A DNA stretch of 64,000 bases from Lactobacillus sp. GTDB lineage: Bacteria > Bacillota > Bacilli > Lactobacillales > Lactobacillaceae. The stretch is taken from the NCBI RefSeq assembly GCF_014803895.1, contig NZ_JAAVAU010000005.1, positions 56,431-120,430 of the forward strand. The letters run 5' to 3'. This document shows, piece after piece, positions 7,941 through 16,451 of this stretch. The first letter of the stretch is position 1; the number at the start of each line of letters is the position of its first letter. The notes under the pieces were generated by a model. It searched no databases, had not been told where the DNA came from, and was given only the letters and a program-made list of their open reading frames with translations. The translations under genes and the position numbers were made by a program.

Positions 7941-9047
7941 ATGCAAACAATCATTTTTTATACTACTAAAACATTTAATTACTTAAATACACGACGATTA
8001 AGCACATTAACTGCACTACTATTTGTATGCTTAATCATATTTCTATTTTGTTGGATAGTCGATCCCAGAAACTCAATCAATGGCCTACTCTTTACAGCCT
8101 TCTTTTTATCATTTGTATTATGGTTTGGATATTTAATATTTTCTCAGCATAATACTGTGATGAACTGGTCATTCGGACTGATTGCCATAGGAATATTTAT
8201 CATAATATTCTTTGCAGTAATCTTTTCCTGGGTCTTCTTTTTATGGAATGCCTATTTTGTATGGAAACATGAAAGTCATACTTTACCTAATTTACTAACA
8301 TTAATTATTGGTATTACATTAGTTTTCATCTGGATTGCCTTTCAATTAGGAGTATTTCGTCATTTTCCGCAATGGTTTGACACTCTATTAGACGGTATAG
8401 TAGCAATTACACTCTACCTATGCTTAGTAATGTACACCTTTTTAGTTAATCTTATACTTTACCAATTTATTCCTCGTCGGTACCGAGAAGATTATCTTAT
8501 TGTATTGGGGGCTGGCTTGATAAATGGTAAAAAGGTATCCCGCCTTCTTGGGGCTCGCATCGATCGAGCAATAGCTTTTGCATATAAGCAATACGACAAA
8601 GGTCGAAAATTGCCTACGTTTATCATGTCTGGCGGCCAAGGAGATGACGAACAAATTTCTGAAGCACAAGCAATGAAAAATTACGCAATAAAACGGGGAA
8701 TACCTGAAGAAAATATTTTACTAGAAAATCAATCCCGCAACACTTATGAAAACATGCTTTTTTCTAAAGAGGTTGCTTTACGCAATTACGGAAGTCGAAA
8801 ATTTAAGGCCAAGTTCTTCACTAACAATTATCATCTATTTCGAGCTGCCCTTTATGCTAAACAAGCTCATCTACATGCCAATGGTGTTGGCTCTACTACT
8901 CGTTTTTATTACTTACCTAATGCGACAATTAGAGAATTTGTTGGCGTCTTTATGATGCGTAAAAAACGTCACTTATTTATTATTGGAGTAATTGCGATAA
9001 TTTTTATAGTCCGAGCAATTCTTATTGGTGTTGGCTATATTAAGTAG
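7941..9047 (+). CDS. YdcF/SanA-like DUF218 membrane protein
   Basis: 368-residue protein: about five membrane helices (first ~170 residues), a cytosolic or extracellular DUF218 domain (DYLIVLGAGLINGKKVSRLL, SGGQGDDEQISEAQAM, ENQSRNTYENMLFS, TNNYHLFRA), then a C-terminal helix. DUF218 proteins are linked to envelope or vancomycin-related phenotypes and bind an unidentified ligand. The ATG at 7941 follows AAGGA by 11 bases; an ATG 24 bases earlier lacks a ribosome binding site. It is divergent from the CPBP operon. Confidence 0.85.
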   Translation: MQTIIFYTTKTFNYLNTRRLSTLTALLFVCLIIFLFCWIVDPRNSINGLLFTAFFLSFVLWFGYLIFSQHNTVMNWSFGLIAIGIFIIIFFAVIFSWVFFLWNAYFVWKHESHTLPNLLTLIIGITLVFIWIAFQLGVFRHFPQWFDTLLDGIVAITLYLCLVMYTFLVNLILYQFIPRRYREDYLIVLGAGLINGKKVSRLLGARIDRAIAFAYKQYDKGRKLPTFIMSGGQGDDEQISEAQAMKNYAIKRGIPEENILLENQSRNTYENMLFSKEVALRNYGSRKFKAKFFTNNYHLFRAALYAKQAHLHANGVGSTTRFYYLPNATIREFVGVFMMRKKRHLFIIGVIAIIFIVRAILIGVGYIK

Positions 9048-9094
9048 TGTACAATTATCATATTTCCAATTAATTAATACCAAAGGAGGCTATA

Positions 9095-11431
9095 ATGCTA
9101 CAACTTAAGCATTTAATGAAAACCTATCATGTTGGCGACACAGTTACTCATGCATTAGATGATGTATCGATTAACTTTCGTAATCATGAATTTGTTGCAA
9201 TTTTAGGACCTAGTGGCTCTGGTAAAACGACCCTACTAAATGTTATTGGTGGTCTTGATCGATATGATAGCGGCGACCTTATTATTAATGGTAAATCCAC
9301 CAAAAACTTTTCCCAAACTGATTGGGATGCATATCGAAATAATACTGTCGGCTTTATTTTTCAAAATTACAACCTTATCTCCCACCTTTCAATTATTGAA
9401 AATGTTGAATTAGGAATGACTCTTTCTGGCGTAGATAGCAAAGAACGCCATCAAAAGGCTATTGATGCTCTTAAGCGTGTAGGCCTAGGTGAACATCTAC
9501 AAAAGAAACCTAATCAACTTTCCGGAGGTCAAATGCAGAGAGTAGCTATTGCCCGGGCAATAGCCAATGATCCTGATATTCTACTTTGTGATGAACCAAC
9601 TGGTGCTTTAGATACAAAAACTAGTATCGAAATAATGAAGCTAATTCAAGAATTGAGTAAAGATAAACTTGTTATCATGGTTACTCATAATCCAGAATTA
9701 GCTGAAGAATACGCTAGCCGCATTGTTCATTTTCAAGATGGTAAGATTTTAAGCGATTCTAATCCCTTTACTCCTAAAAAGAATATCAAGGATACTTTTC
9801 ACCTAGTTAAAACTAAAATGTCTTACTGGAATGCATTAAAACTTAGTTTTACTAATATCATGACTAAAAAAGGGCGTACTTTCTTAACTGCTTTCGCTTC
9901 CAGTATTGGTATAATCGGCATTGCAATTGTCTTAGCCCTTTCAAATGGCTTCCAAAAACAAATTAATCAAACTCAAAGTAAGACTTTAGCTAAATTTCCT
10001 ATTTCTATTACCACAACTGCAACAGAATTAAATCCTTCAGAACGTAGTACATCCTCTGACAAAAATGTCAAAAATACTGGCTATTTAACAGTTGCTAAAC
10101 CTGATAATGAAAAAAATAGTCACGAAAATAAAATTACTCAGAAATATATTGATTATATCAAGAACATAAATCCTAATTACGCTAATAATATTGCTTATAT
10201 TCGTAGTGCCCAGCTAAATTTATTAGCTAATAACTCCGGTAAAATTCAACGCATTCAATTTTCAAATACTAATACTAGTGGAAACACTTTGGCCAATGCT
10301 CAAAGTCAGGGAATGGCTAGTGTTGGTGTTAATACCAGCGTTTTCCCCACTACCCTAGATAAAAGTAAAGGTTCATTTTTAAAAACAAACTATCAATTAT
10401 TATCAGGAAGCTGGCCAACTTCCAAAAATGATGTTGTTTTAGTTTTAAATAATAAAAATGAAGCTAACTTAAATGCGCTTAAGAATTTGGGACTTAATGT
10501 TAAAGATGGTGAAAAAATTAACTTGAATAAGTTAGTTGGTAAAACTTTCAAAATTGTTTCTAATAATGACTACTACCAAGAACTTCCTACTGGTAACTTC
10601 GTACCTAATAAGTTGACCGAGAGCTTATACAATAAGGGACGAACTATTACCTTAACTGGAGTTATTCGGAGTAAAAATAATTCACAAATGGCCCTCCTTG
10701 ATAATGGGATTGCCTACAGTGATGCTTTAAGTGAAGAAGTCATCAACGAAAATAAGAATTCTGATATTGTAAAAGCACAGAAGAAGAGTTCTACTAATGT
10801 CATGACCAATCAATCAATGAGCAAAACAGAAAAAGACCAATTTATTGCCAGCATTGGCGGTACAAGTATTCCTTCTGCAATTTTAATTTACCCTAACTCA
10901 TTTGATTCTAAAGATAAGGTACTTGATTACCTAGACAAATGGAACAAAGGCAAAGACAAGAAGGATCAAATTATTTATACTGATATGTCTGGAACAGTAA
11001 CTAAATTAACTGGTGGTTTACTTAGCGGCATCACTGATGTCTTAGTAGCATTTGCAGCTATTTCACTAATTACTTCCATGATTATGATTGGTATTTTAAC
11101 TTATACTTCAGTACTTGAAAGAACCAAAGAAATTGGTATTCTTAAGGCTCTTGGCGCTAGAAAACGTGATATTACACGTGTATTCGATGCCGAAACATTT
11201 ATTTTAGGTATTTTCTCAGGCGTACTAGGTATCCTCATTGCCTACTTGCTCACTTTCCCAATCAATGCAGTTTTATATCATATAACTGATATGTCTAATG
11301 TAGCCCAACTTGATCCAATTCAAGCATTCATCTTGGTTGTTATTTCTACAGTACTAACACTCATTGGTGGACACATTCCTGCTCGTCTGGCCGCTAAGAA
11401 AGATGCAGCTATTGCCTTAAGAAGTGAATAA
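9095..11431 (+). CDS. MacB-like ABC transporter, ATPase fused to FtsX-type permease
   Basis: 778 residues. The N-terminal ATPase (1-230) has Walker A GPSGSGKT at 38-45, the signature LSGGQMQRVAIARA, and DEPTGALD. A helix near 265 is followed by a ~350-residue extracytoplasmic MacB-PCD-like domain rich in Asn/Ser/Lys, and three C-terminal helices of the FtsX fold (TSVLERTKEIGILKALGA). This layout is the type VII mechanotransmitter class used for lipoprotein, peptide or antimicrobial handling. A strong AAGGAGG precedes the ATG. A terminator separates it from the BMP lipoprotein. Confidence 0.88.
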   Translation: MLQLKHLMKTYHVGDTVTHALDDVSINFRNHEFVAILGPSGSGKTTLLNVIGGLDRYDSGDLIINGKSTKNFSQTDWDAYRNNTVGFIFQNYNLISHLSIIENVELGMTLSGVDSKERHQKAIDALKRVGLGEHLQKKPNQLSGGQMQRVAIARAIANDPDILLCDEPTGALDTKTSIEIMKLIQELSKDKLVIMVTHNPELAEEYASRIVHFQDGKILSDSNPFTPKKNIKDTFHLVKTKMSYWNALKLSFTNIMTKKGRTFLTAFASSIGIIGIAIVLALSNGFQKQINQTQSKTLAKFPISITTTATELNPSERSTSSDKNVKNTGYLTVAKPDNEKNSHENKITQKYIDYIKNINPNYANNIAYIRSAQLNLLANNSGKIQRIQFSNTNTSGNTLANAQSQGMASVGVNTSVFPTTLDKSKGSFLKTNYQLLSGSWPTSKNDVVLVLNNKNEANLNALKNLGLNVKDGEKINLNKLVGKTFKIVSNNDYYQELPTGNFVPNKLTESLYNKGRTITLTGVIRSKNNSQMALLDNGIAYSDALSEEVINENKNSDIVKAQKKSSTNVMTNQSMSKTEKDQFIASIGGTSIPSAILIYPNSFDSKDKVLDYLDKWNKGKDKKDQIIYTDMSGTVTKLTGGLLSGITDVLVAFAAISLITSMIMIGILTYTSVLERTKEIGILKALGARKRDITRVFDAETFILGIFSGVLGILIAYLLTFPINAVLYHITDMSNVAQLDPIQAFILVVISTVLTLIGGHIPARLAAKKDAAIALRSE

Positions 11432-11438
11432 TTTAATT

Positions 11439-11466
11439 AAAAGGATAGGTCAAACTATCCTTTTTC
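11439..11466 (+). terminator. Terminator after the MacB-like gene
   Basis: AAAAGGATAG pairs with CTATCCTTTTT around a 6-base loop. Confidence 0.85.
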
Positions 11467-11499
11467 ATATATTCGGTAAAGACAGGGGTTCTCACTTAA

Positions 11500-12564
11500 A
11501 TGAAAGTAAAGTTTTCTAAACTAATTATTAGTATTATCATAACAACAAGTACATTACTTCTAACGAGTTGTTCTAATCAATCATCATCTTCTCAACAACA
11601 CCATGCTAATCCAAGTGTTGCGCTCGTGACCGATGCATCAGATGCCAACTCTAATCCTTACAATGCTGCAGCTATTGCAGGATTAAAAAAATATGCTCAA
11701 GACCATAATCTTAATTCTGGCGATAATGGTTACGAAGTTTTTACTCCTAACTATAGTAGTGAAATCTACAGTCTGGTCGATCAAGCTGCCCAAAAGAATT
11801 TCCATCTGGTTATCGGGATGGGATCTTCTTTGCAAAACGCGATTAGAGATAATGCTAAATTATATCCAAAAATCAATTTTGCAATCATTGATGGTAAAGT
11901 TAATAATCAAAAAAATGTTACAAATATTAATTTTCAAAGTCAGCAAGCAGCTTATCTAGCAGGAATTGTAGCTGCTAAGACTACTAAAACAAATGTAATC
12001 GGCTTTATAGGTGGTACACAACAGAGTTCAACCAAATTCAAAAATGGTTTTATTCAGGGAATTCAAGATCAAGCTAAGAAAGACCACAAAAAAATAAAAA
12101 TTTTATCTCAAAATACCAATACTTTCTCAGATACTAATGTAGGACAAAATATTGCTCAAGCAATGTATCTTAAAAAGGCTGATATTATTTTTGCAGCCAG
12201 TGGAGAAAGTGGTAATGGTGTTTTTACCGCAGCAAGAAAAATTAATGAAGCCCAACCAATTAACCAAAAAGTCTGGGTAATTGGGGTTGATACAGATCAA
12301 ACTAACCAAGGAGACTACTACGCCAAAGGGGGACAAAAATCTAATTTCACCCTTACCTCAGTTACTAATAATATTGCTTTAGCCATCAAAAATATTGCGA
12401 CCGATAGTTACAATGATAAATTCCCAGGAAATAAAACTACTACTTATAGTTTAAAAAATAAGGGTGTTGATATTGTTCAAAGTAGTAACATTTCCTATAA
12501 CGTATGGATAGCAGTTCAAAAGGCTCGTCAAAAAATTCTCAATGGAGAAATCAAAATAAAATAA
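11500..12564 (+). CDS. BMP-family substrate-binding lipoprotein
   Basis: 354-residue lipoprotein: signal peptide with lipobox LTSC (Cys24), then a BMP/PnrA-type periplasmic-binding fold (ALVTDASDANSNPYNAAAIAGL, VIGMGSSLQNAI, INFQSQQAAYLAGIVAAKTT, IGFIGGTQQSS, GESGNGVFTAA, VWVIGVDTDQ). The family binds purine nucleosides for an ABC importer. No importer ATPase or permease is beside it, so it either serves a system encoded elsewhere or acts as a nucleoside sensor/scavenger. It is monocistronic with its own terminator. Confidence 0.87.
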   Translation: MKVKFSKLIISIIITTSTLLLTSCSNQSSSSQQHHANPSVALVTDASDANSNPYNAAAIAGLKKYAQDHNLNSGDNGYEVFTPNYSSEIYSLVDQAAQKNFHLVIGMGSSLQNAIRDNAKLYPKINFAIIDGKVNNQKNVTNINFQSQQAAYLAGIVAAKTTKTNVIGFIGGTQQSSTKFKNGFIQGIQDQAKKDHKKIKILSQNTNTFSDTNVGQNIAQAMYLKKADIIFAASGESGNGVFTAARKINEAQPINQKVWVIGVDTDQTNQGDYYAKGGQKSNFTLTSVTNNIALAIKNIATDSYNDKFPGNKTTTYSLKNKGVDIVQSSNISYNVWIAVQKARQKILNGEIKIK

Positions 12565-12570
12565 GACATA

Positions 12571-12601
12571 AAAAACTAGGGATTAATCCCTAGTTTTTTT
12601 A
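12571..12601. terminator. Bidirectional terminator
   Basis: AACTAGGGATTAATCCCTAG is a near-perfect palindrome between A and T runs; it serves the lipoprotein and the convergent aldo/keto reductase. Confidence 0.9.
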
Positions 12602-12609
12602 TCAATATA

Positions 12610-13440
12610 CTAAATCATTTCCAGTGCTTGTTTAGTAGTTGGTTGAGGAAAATCAGCATTTAACAGAGCAAGATCTTCATCATCCAATTTAATCTTAACA
12701 GCAGCAAGATTTTCTTTCATATGCTTAACATTACTAGCTTTTGGAATTGTTAATATATTCCTGCTTCTCATGGTCCAAGCTAACATAATTTGATGGGGTG
12801 TAGCATGATGATGACGAGCTACCATTTTTAAATTATTAGTAATTCTGATAGTATCTCCACCACCAGAATTGAACGGAGAATAAGCAATAAAATTAATATG
12901 TTTTTCTCTCTGCCATGGCAATAAATCAAATTCTACTCCACGCTTAGATACATTATATAAAACTTCGTTGGCAAAACATTCTTCACCACCAGGAACAGTC
13001 ATCAACTCTTCCATGTCCGCAATGTCAAAGTTAGACACACCCCAATGATGTATCAAACCTTCTTTTTGCAAAGCCTGTAATCCACGGACTGTATCAGATA
13101 AACGTTTATGTCCTCGCCAATGAAGTAAATACAAATCAACGTAATCAGTACCTAAACGCTTGAGACTATTCTCTAAACTTTGGCGTTCAAGTTCAGGCGT
13201 TCCATGATAAGGATAAAACTTCGTAATTAAAAATAAATCACTACGGCTATATCCCTTAATTGCTTCACCAACTAAACTTTCACTTTTTCCTTCTCCGTAC
13301 ATTTCAGCAGTATCTATAATTTTTATTCCATTATCTAAACCATAGCGTAAAGAAGAAATTTCGTCTTTTTTATTTTTTGGATCTTCTCCCAAGCCCCAAG
13401 TGCCCATTCCAAGACCCGTAAGTTCAAGGGTATCTGTCAT
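12610..13440 (-). CDS. Aldo/keto reductase
   Basis: 276-residue (alpha/beta)8 NAD(P)H oxidoreductase. Family motifs are KIIDTAEMYGEGKSESLVG (catalytic Asp and Tyr), LITKFYP (catalytic Lys), LYLLHW (catalytic His), HHWGVSNFD, and the cofactor-binding IPKASNVKHMKEN. The physiological carbonyl substrate is unknown. ATG 13440 lies 8 bases after GAGG; an upstream GTG would overlap the ribosome binding site. Divergent from nagB. Confidence 0.92.
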   Translation of the reverse strand: MTDTLELTGLGMGTWGLGEDPKNKKDEISSLRYGLDNGIKIIDTAEMYGEGKSESLVGEAIKGYSRSDLFLITKFYPYHGTPELERQSLENSLKRLGTDYVDLYLLHWRGHKRLSDTVRGLQALQKEGLIHHWGVSNFDIADMEELMTVPGGEECFANEVLYNVSKRGVEFDLLPWQREKHINFIAYSPFNSGGGDTIRITNNLKMVARHHHATPHQIMLAWTMRSRNILTIPKASNVKHMKENLAAVKIKLDDEDLALLNADFPQPTTKQALEMI

Positions 13441-13506
13441 CTTTTTCACCTCACCTAAATTTTACCTCATTAAGAAAGAAACTCTAAATTTTTTAGCTAA
13501 TTAAAA

Positions 13507-13548
13507 TTGACTAGACCAATTTTTTACAATATAATGGACTAGACCAAT
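13507..13548 (+). promoter_or_regulatory. nagB promoter flanked by two NagR/YvoA-type operators
   Basis: TTGACT (13507-13512) and TATAAT (13530-13535) are separated by 17 bp. Two copies of the element TnGACTAGACCAAT lie at 13507-13520 and 13534-13548, one over the -35 and one just past the -10. They closely resemble the dre site (TGGTCTAGACCA) of the GntR regulator NagR/YvoA. Repression relieved by an amino-sugar phosphate is therefore expected; the regulator gene is not in this window. Confidence 0.75.
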
Positions 13549-13572
13549 AAAAGGAATAGGGAGGATTTAGAT

Positions 13573-14292
13573 ATGAAACTTATTGTAACTAAAGATAACA
13601 TCGAAGGCGGCACTAAAGCATTTGAAATTATTAAAGAAGGTATGGAACATGGCGCTAAGGTACTTGGATTAGCAACAGGTTCGTCGCCTATTCCAATGTA
13701 TGATGACATGTGTGATAGCAACTTAGATTTCTCTCAAATGACTAGCATTAACTTAGACGAATATTATGGTCTTAATCCAGCTAATGATCAAAGCTATCAC
13801 TACTTCATGCAAAAGCATCTATTTGATAAAAAGCCATTCAAACATTCTTACATCCCAAACGGCTTAGCTAAGAATATTGACGAAGAAGTTGATCGTTACA
13901 ATAAGATTATTGCTGAAAATCCCATTGATATTCAAATTTTAGGTATCGGTCGTAACGGTCATATCGCCTTTAACGAACCTGGTACTCCATTCGGCAGCTT
14001 AACTCACAAAGTAGAATTAGCTGAAAGTACAATTAAAGCAAATTCACGTTTCTTCCAAAATAAAGAAGATGTACCTCGTCAAGCCATCTGCATGGGTATC
14101 AGATCTATCATGCAAAGCAAAAAAATTGTTTTACTCGCTTATGGTGAGGACAAACAAGATGCAATTAAAGCTTTATTTGAAGGACCCGTAACCGAAAAAG
14201 TTCCCGCATCAATTTTACAAGATCACCCAGATGTAACCATTATTTGTGACGAAATCGCTGCGGCAAAATTAGATTCTAAATACAGAAAATAA
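13573..14292 (+). CDS. nagB: Glucosamine-6-phosphate deaminase
   Basis: 239-residue enzyme that converts glucosamine-6-phosphate to fructose-6-phosphate and ammonia, feeding amino sugars into glycolysis. Motifs: [15 protein letters not shown] (phosphate binding), [10 protein letters not shown] with the catalytic Asp, and [19 protein letters not shown]. Length is normal for the short bacterial form. A GGGAGG site precedes the ATG, and the promoter carries two NagR-type operators. Monocistronic; nagA is not adjacent. Confidence 0.96.
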   Translation: MKLIVTKDNIEGGTKAFEIIKEGMEHGAKVLGLATGSSPIPMYDDMCDSNLDFSQMTSINLDEYYGLNPANDQSYHYFMQKHLFDKKPFKHSYIPNGLAKNIDEEVDRYNKIIAENPIDIQILGIGRNGHIAFNEPGTPFGSLTHKVELAESTIKANSRFFQNKEDVPRQAICMGIRSIMQSKKIVLLAYGEDKQDAIKALFEGPVTEKVPASILQDHPDVTIICDEIAAAKLDSKYRK

Positions 14293-14315
14293 TTTATTTA
14301 CTAAATATACTACTT

Positions 14316-14347
14316 CAAAAAAGTCAGGCAAAAGCTTGACTTTTTTG
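14316..14347 (+). terminator. Terminator after nagB
   Basis: AAAAAAGTCAGGC pairs with GCTTGACTTTTTT around AAAA. Confidence 0.88.
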
Positions 14348-14435
14348 TGTGGAACATTTTTTAAAAACTTCTTGCTTAACCACAACATATCGTATTAAAC
14401 TTATTAAGCAAACTATATATTGTAGAAAGAACGTG

Positions 14436-15080
14436 ATGACAGTTATTGTTTTAAGTGGTCCTATTGGAGCCGGTAAATCCAGTTTAACCAGTATTTTAGC
14501 TGAACATTTAGGTACACAAGCATTTTATGAAGGTGTCGATACTAACCCTATTTTGCCTTTATACTATAAAGATATGAAGCGGTATACTTTCTTGCTTAAT
14601 ACTTACTTGCTCAACCACCGTTTAGCTCAAATTAATCAAGCAATCCAAGATAAAAATAGTGTTTCTGATCGTTCAATCTACGAAGATGCACTCTTTTTCA
14701 AAATGAACGCTGATAGTAAAGTAGCAGATCCGACAGAATTTAAGATTTATGATAGTTTATTAGAGAATATGATGGAAGATACCCCAGGCAATCCAAGCAA
14801 GAAGCCTGATCTTCTTATCTATATCCACGTTTCTTTAGATACAATGCTTGAACGTATTAAAAAACGTGGCCGTTCATTTGAACAACTTAATACTGATCCT
14901 AGCTTAAAAGACTACTATGCTCGGCTTTTACAATACTATGAGCCATGGTATGAAAATTATGATGCCTCTCCAAAGATGAAAATCGATGGAAATAACTTGG
15001 ATTTCGTAGTTGACGAACAAGCTAAGCGTGAAGTATTAGAAAAAATCGACCAAAAATTACAAGAAATTGGTAACTTGTAA
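14436..15080 (+). CDS. dgk: Deoxynucleoside kinase, deoxyguanosine kinase-type subunit
   Basis: 214-residue kinase that phosphorylates deoxynucleosides with ATP for dNTP salvage. P-loop GPIGAGKSS at 8-16, a substrate-binding FYEGVD at 30-35, the DRS motif at 78-80, and the lid [10 protein letters not shown]. Tandem kinases of this kind are known from Lactobacillus acidophilus, where the two subunits form a dAK/dGK heterodimer; the N-terminal [18 protein letters not shown] half matches the dGK-like subunit as I recall it. ATG 14436 follows AGAAAG and is preferred to an upstream in-frame start. The next gene, 26 bases downstream, is its paralogue. Confidence 0.85.
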   Translation: MTVIVLSGPIGAGKSSLTSILAEHLGTQAFYEGVDTNPILPLYYKDMKRYTFLLNTYLLNHRLAQINQAIQDKNSVSDRSIYEDALFFKMNADSKVADPTEFKIYDSLLENMMEDTPGNPSKKPDLLIYIHVSLDTMLERIKKRGRSFEQLNTDPSLKDYYARLLQYYEPWYENYDASPKMKIDGNNLDFVVDEQAKREVLEKIDQKLQEIGNL

Positions 15081-15106
15081 GATTACAAATAAAAAGAAGG
15101 AACGTG

Positions 15107-15796
15107 ATGACAGTTATTGTTTTAAGCGGGCCAATTGGAGCCGGTAAATCCAGTTTAACCAGTATTTTATCCAAATATTTAGGAACTAAGCCATTTTACG
15201 AAAGTGTAGATGACAATCCTGTTTTGCCACTTTTCTATGCCGATCCAGAAAAGTATACATTCTTATTACAAACATACTTCCTAAATACTCGTTTTCACAG
15301 TATCAAAGAAGCTTTAACTCAGGGTAACAATGTTTTGGACCGTTCAATTTATGAAGATGCACTCTTTTTCCAAATGAATGCAGATATTGGTCGTGCAACT
15401 AAAGAAGAAGTTGATACTTATTACGAACTTCTTAATAACATGATGTCTGAAATTGAGCGGATGCCTAAAAAGAGTCCTGATCTTTTAGTTCATATTCATG
15501 TTTCTTATGATACAATGCTTAAACGCATACAAAAGCGTGGTCGTTCTTATGAACAGCTTAGTTATGATCCAACACTTGAAGATTACTACAAGCGTCTATT
15601 ACGTTACTACAAGCCATGGTATGAAAAATACGATTATTCCGATAAAATGGTTATCGATGGTGACAAGTATGATTTCATGACTAAGGAAGAAGATCGTGAA
15701 ATCGTCTTAAGTATGATTGTGGATAAGCTTAAAGCATGCGGTAAGTTACCATTAGATTGGAATGAACCTATTAGTAAAGTAAAAATAGAAGTTTAA
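15107..15796 (+). CDS. dak: Deoxynucleoside kinase, deoxyadenosine kinase-type subunit
   Basis: 229-residue paralogue of the preceding gene: identical P-loop, FYESVD at 30-35, DRS at 78-80, lid [10 protein letters not shown], and an extra 15-residue C-terminal tail. It phosphorylates deoxyadenosine (and perhaps deoxycytidine) and is expected to pair with the neighbour as a heterodimer. ATG 15107 follows GAAGGA; a GTG one codon earlier is possible. The first ~70 bases of both genes, including the ribosome binding site, are almost identical, a sign of recent duplication or gene conversion. Confidence 0.85.
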   Translation: MTVIVLSGPIGAGKSSLTSILSKYLGTKPFYESVDDNPVLPLFYADPEKYTFLLQTYFLNTRFHSIKEALTQGNNVLDRSIYEDALFFQMNADIGRATKEEVDTYYELLNNMMSEIERMPKKSPDLLVHIHVSYDTMLKRIQKRGRSYEQLSYDPTLEDYYKRLLRYYKPWYEKYDYSDKMVIDGDKYDFMTKEEDREIVLSMIVDKLKACGKLPLDWNEPISKVKIEV

Positions 15797-15798
15797 TA

Positions 15799-15833
15799 AA
15801 AATCAGCCTTCTCAACTGAAGGCTGATTTTTTA
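15799..15833 (+). terminator. Terminator after the kinase pair
   Basis: AAAATCAGCCTTC pairs with GAAGGCTGATTTT, followed by T. Confidence 0.9.
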
Positions 15834-15858
15834 TTTCTATATCTAGTTAATAAAGTGC

Positions 15859-16170
15859 TTAATCACTATACTGATCCAAAATCTTATTTAGCTTTTCTTT
15901 TGGAGTATATCCAGTTATTCGATCAACTATTTTACCATCTTTTTTAATAATTAAAGTAGGAATGGCCATAATACCAAAATTTTTAGCCGTCTCCTGATTA
16001 TGGTCAATATCTAGTGATGTAAATTTTACATCTTGTCGTTCTTCAGACAATTGGTCAACAATTGGTGATTGCATCTTACAAGGTCCACACCAAGTTGCCC
16101 AAAAATCAGTCACTGTTACACCATTTTTAGTAGCATCTTCAAAATTTTCATCTGTGATTACTTGTGTCAT
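15859..16170 (-). CDS. trxA: Thioredoxin
   Basis: 103-residue cytosolic thioredoxin with the active site WCGPC (Cys28, Cys31), the cis-proline loop AIPTLII and the usual length. It reduces protein disulfides using thioredoxin reductase, which is not in this window, and is probably an accessory thioredoxin. It follows a 45-residue Cys-containing gene by 11 bases, whose stop overlaps the AGGGAG ribosome binding site region. The pair is driven from a promoter region shared in sequence with the HxlR/DsbA locus. Confidence 0.95.
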   Translation of the reverse strand: MTQVITDENFEDATKNGVTVTDFWATWCGPCKMQSPIVDQLSEERQDVKFTSLDIDHNQETAKNFGIMAIPTLIIKKDGKIVDRITGYTPKEKLNKILDQYSD

Positions 16171-16181
16171 GTTAAATCTCC

Positions 16182-16319
16182 CTATGCGTTATTATTTTCC
16201 TTAGCTAGTCTATCCCAATCAATCACACATCCGTCTGGACCACATATTCCTACATTAGAATTGTCACTAGGAGTAACAATTTTAAAAGTTTGATTTACTT
16301 TTTTATTATCTGTATTCAT
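16182..16319 (-). CDS. Small 45-residue protein with a CxxxxC pair, upstream of thioredoxin
   Basis: The minus-strand ATG at 16319 is preceded by a strong TTGGAGGTAC site, and the frame ends at TAG 16182. The protein is hydrophilic with no membrane segment. Its centre reads NVGICGPDGCVIDWDRL, giving two cysteines four residues apart followed by a hydrophobic stretch. I do not recognise a named family. Its placement as first gene of the trxA operon and the Cys pair suggest a thioredoxin client, a redox switch or a metal-binding peptide; this is inference. Strong ribosome binding site and tight linkage make it a real gene. Confidence 0.75.
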   Translation of the reverse strand: MNTDNKKVNQTFKIVTPSDNSNVGICGPDGCVIDWDRLAKENNNA

Positions 16320-16341
16320 ATTTTTGTACCTCCAATATTAA

Positions 16342-16428
16342 ACTTACTTTTTATAAGTATATTTTACCTAGTAATATTTTTAATACAAGTACGCACTTTT
16401 TTATTACCTAGTATCTTAAAAGTAACTA
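16342..16428. promoter_or_regulatory. Promoter/operator block of the trxA operon, repeated at the HxlR locus
   Basis: The left half (16342-16368, ACTTACTTTTTATAAGTATA...TTTACC) recurs at 18536 and 20909. The right half (16383-16428) is 44/46 identical to 20954-20999. Both halves carry TTACTTTT...TACT elements in opposite orientation. They are probable binding sites for the HxlR regulator encoded at 21012. Confidence 0.65.
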
Positions 16429-16451
16429 CAGAAGATAACGATTAGCTGCTA

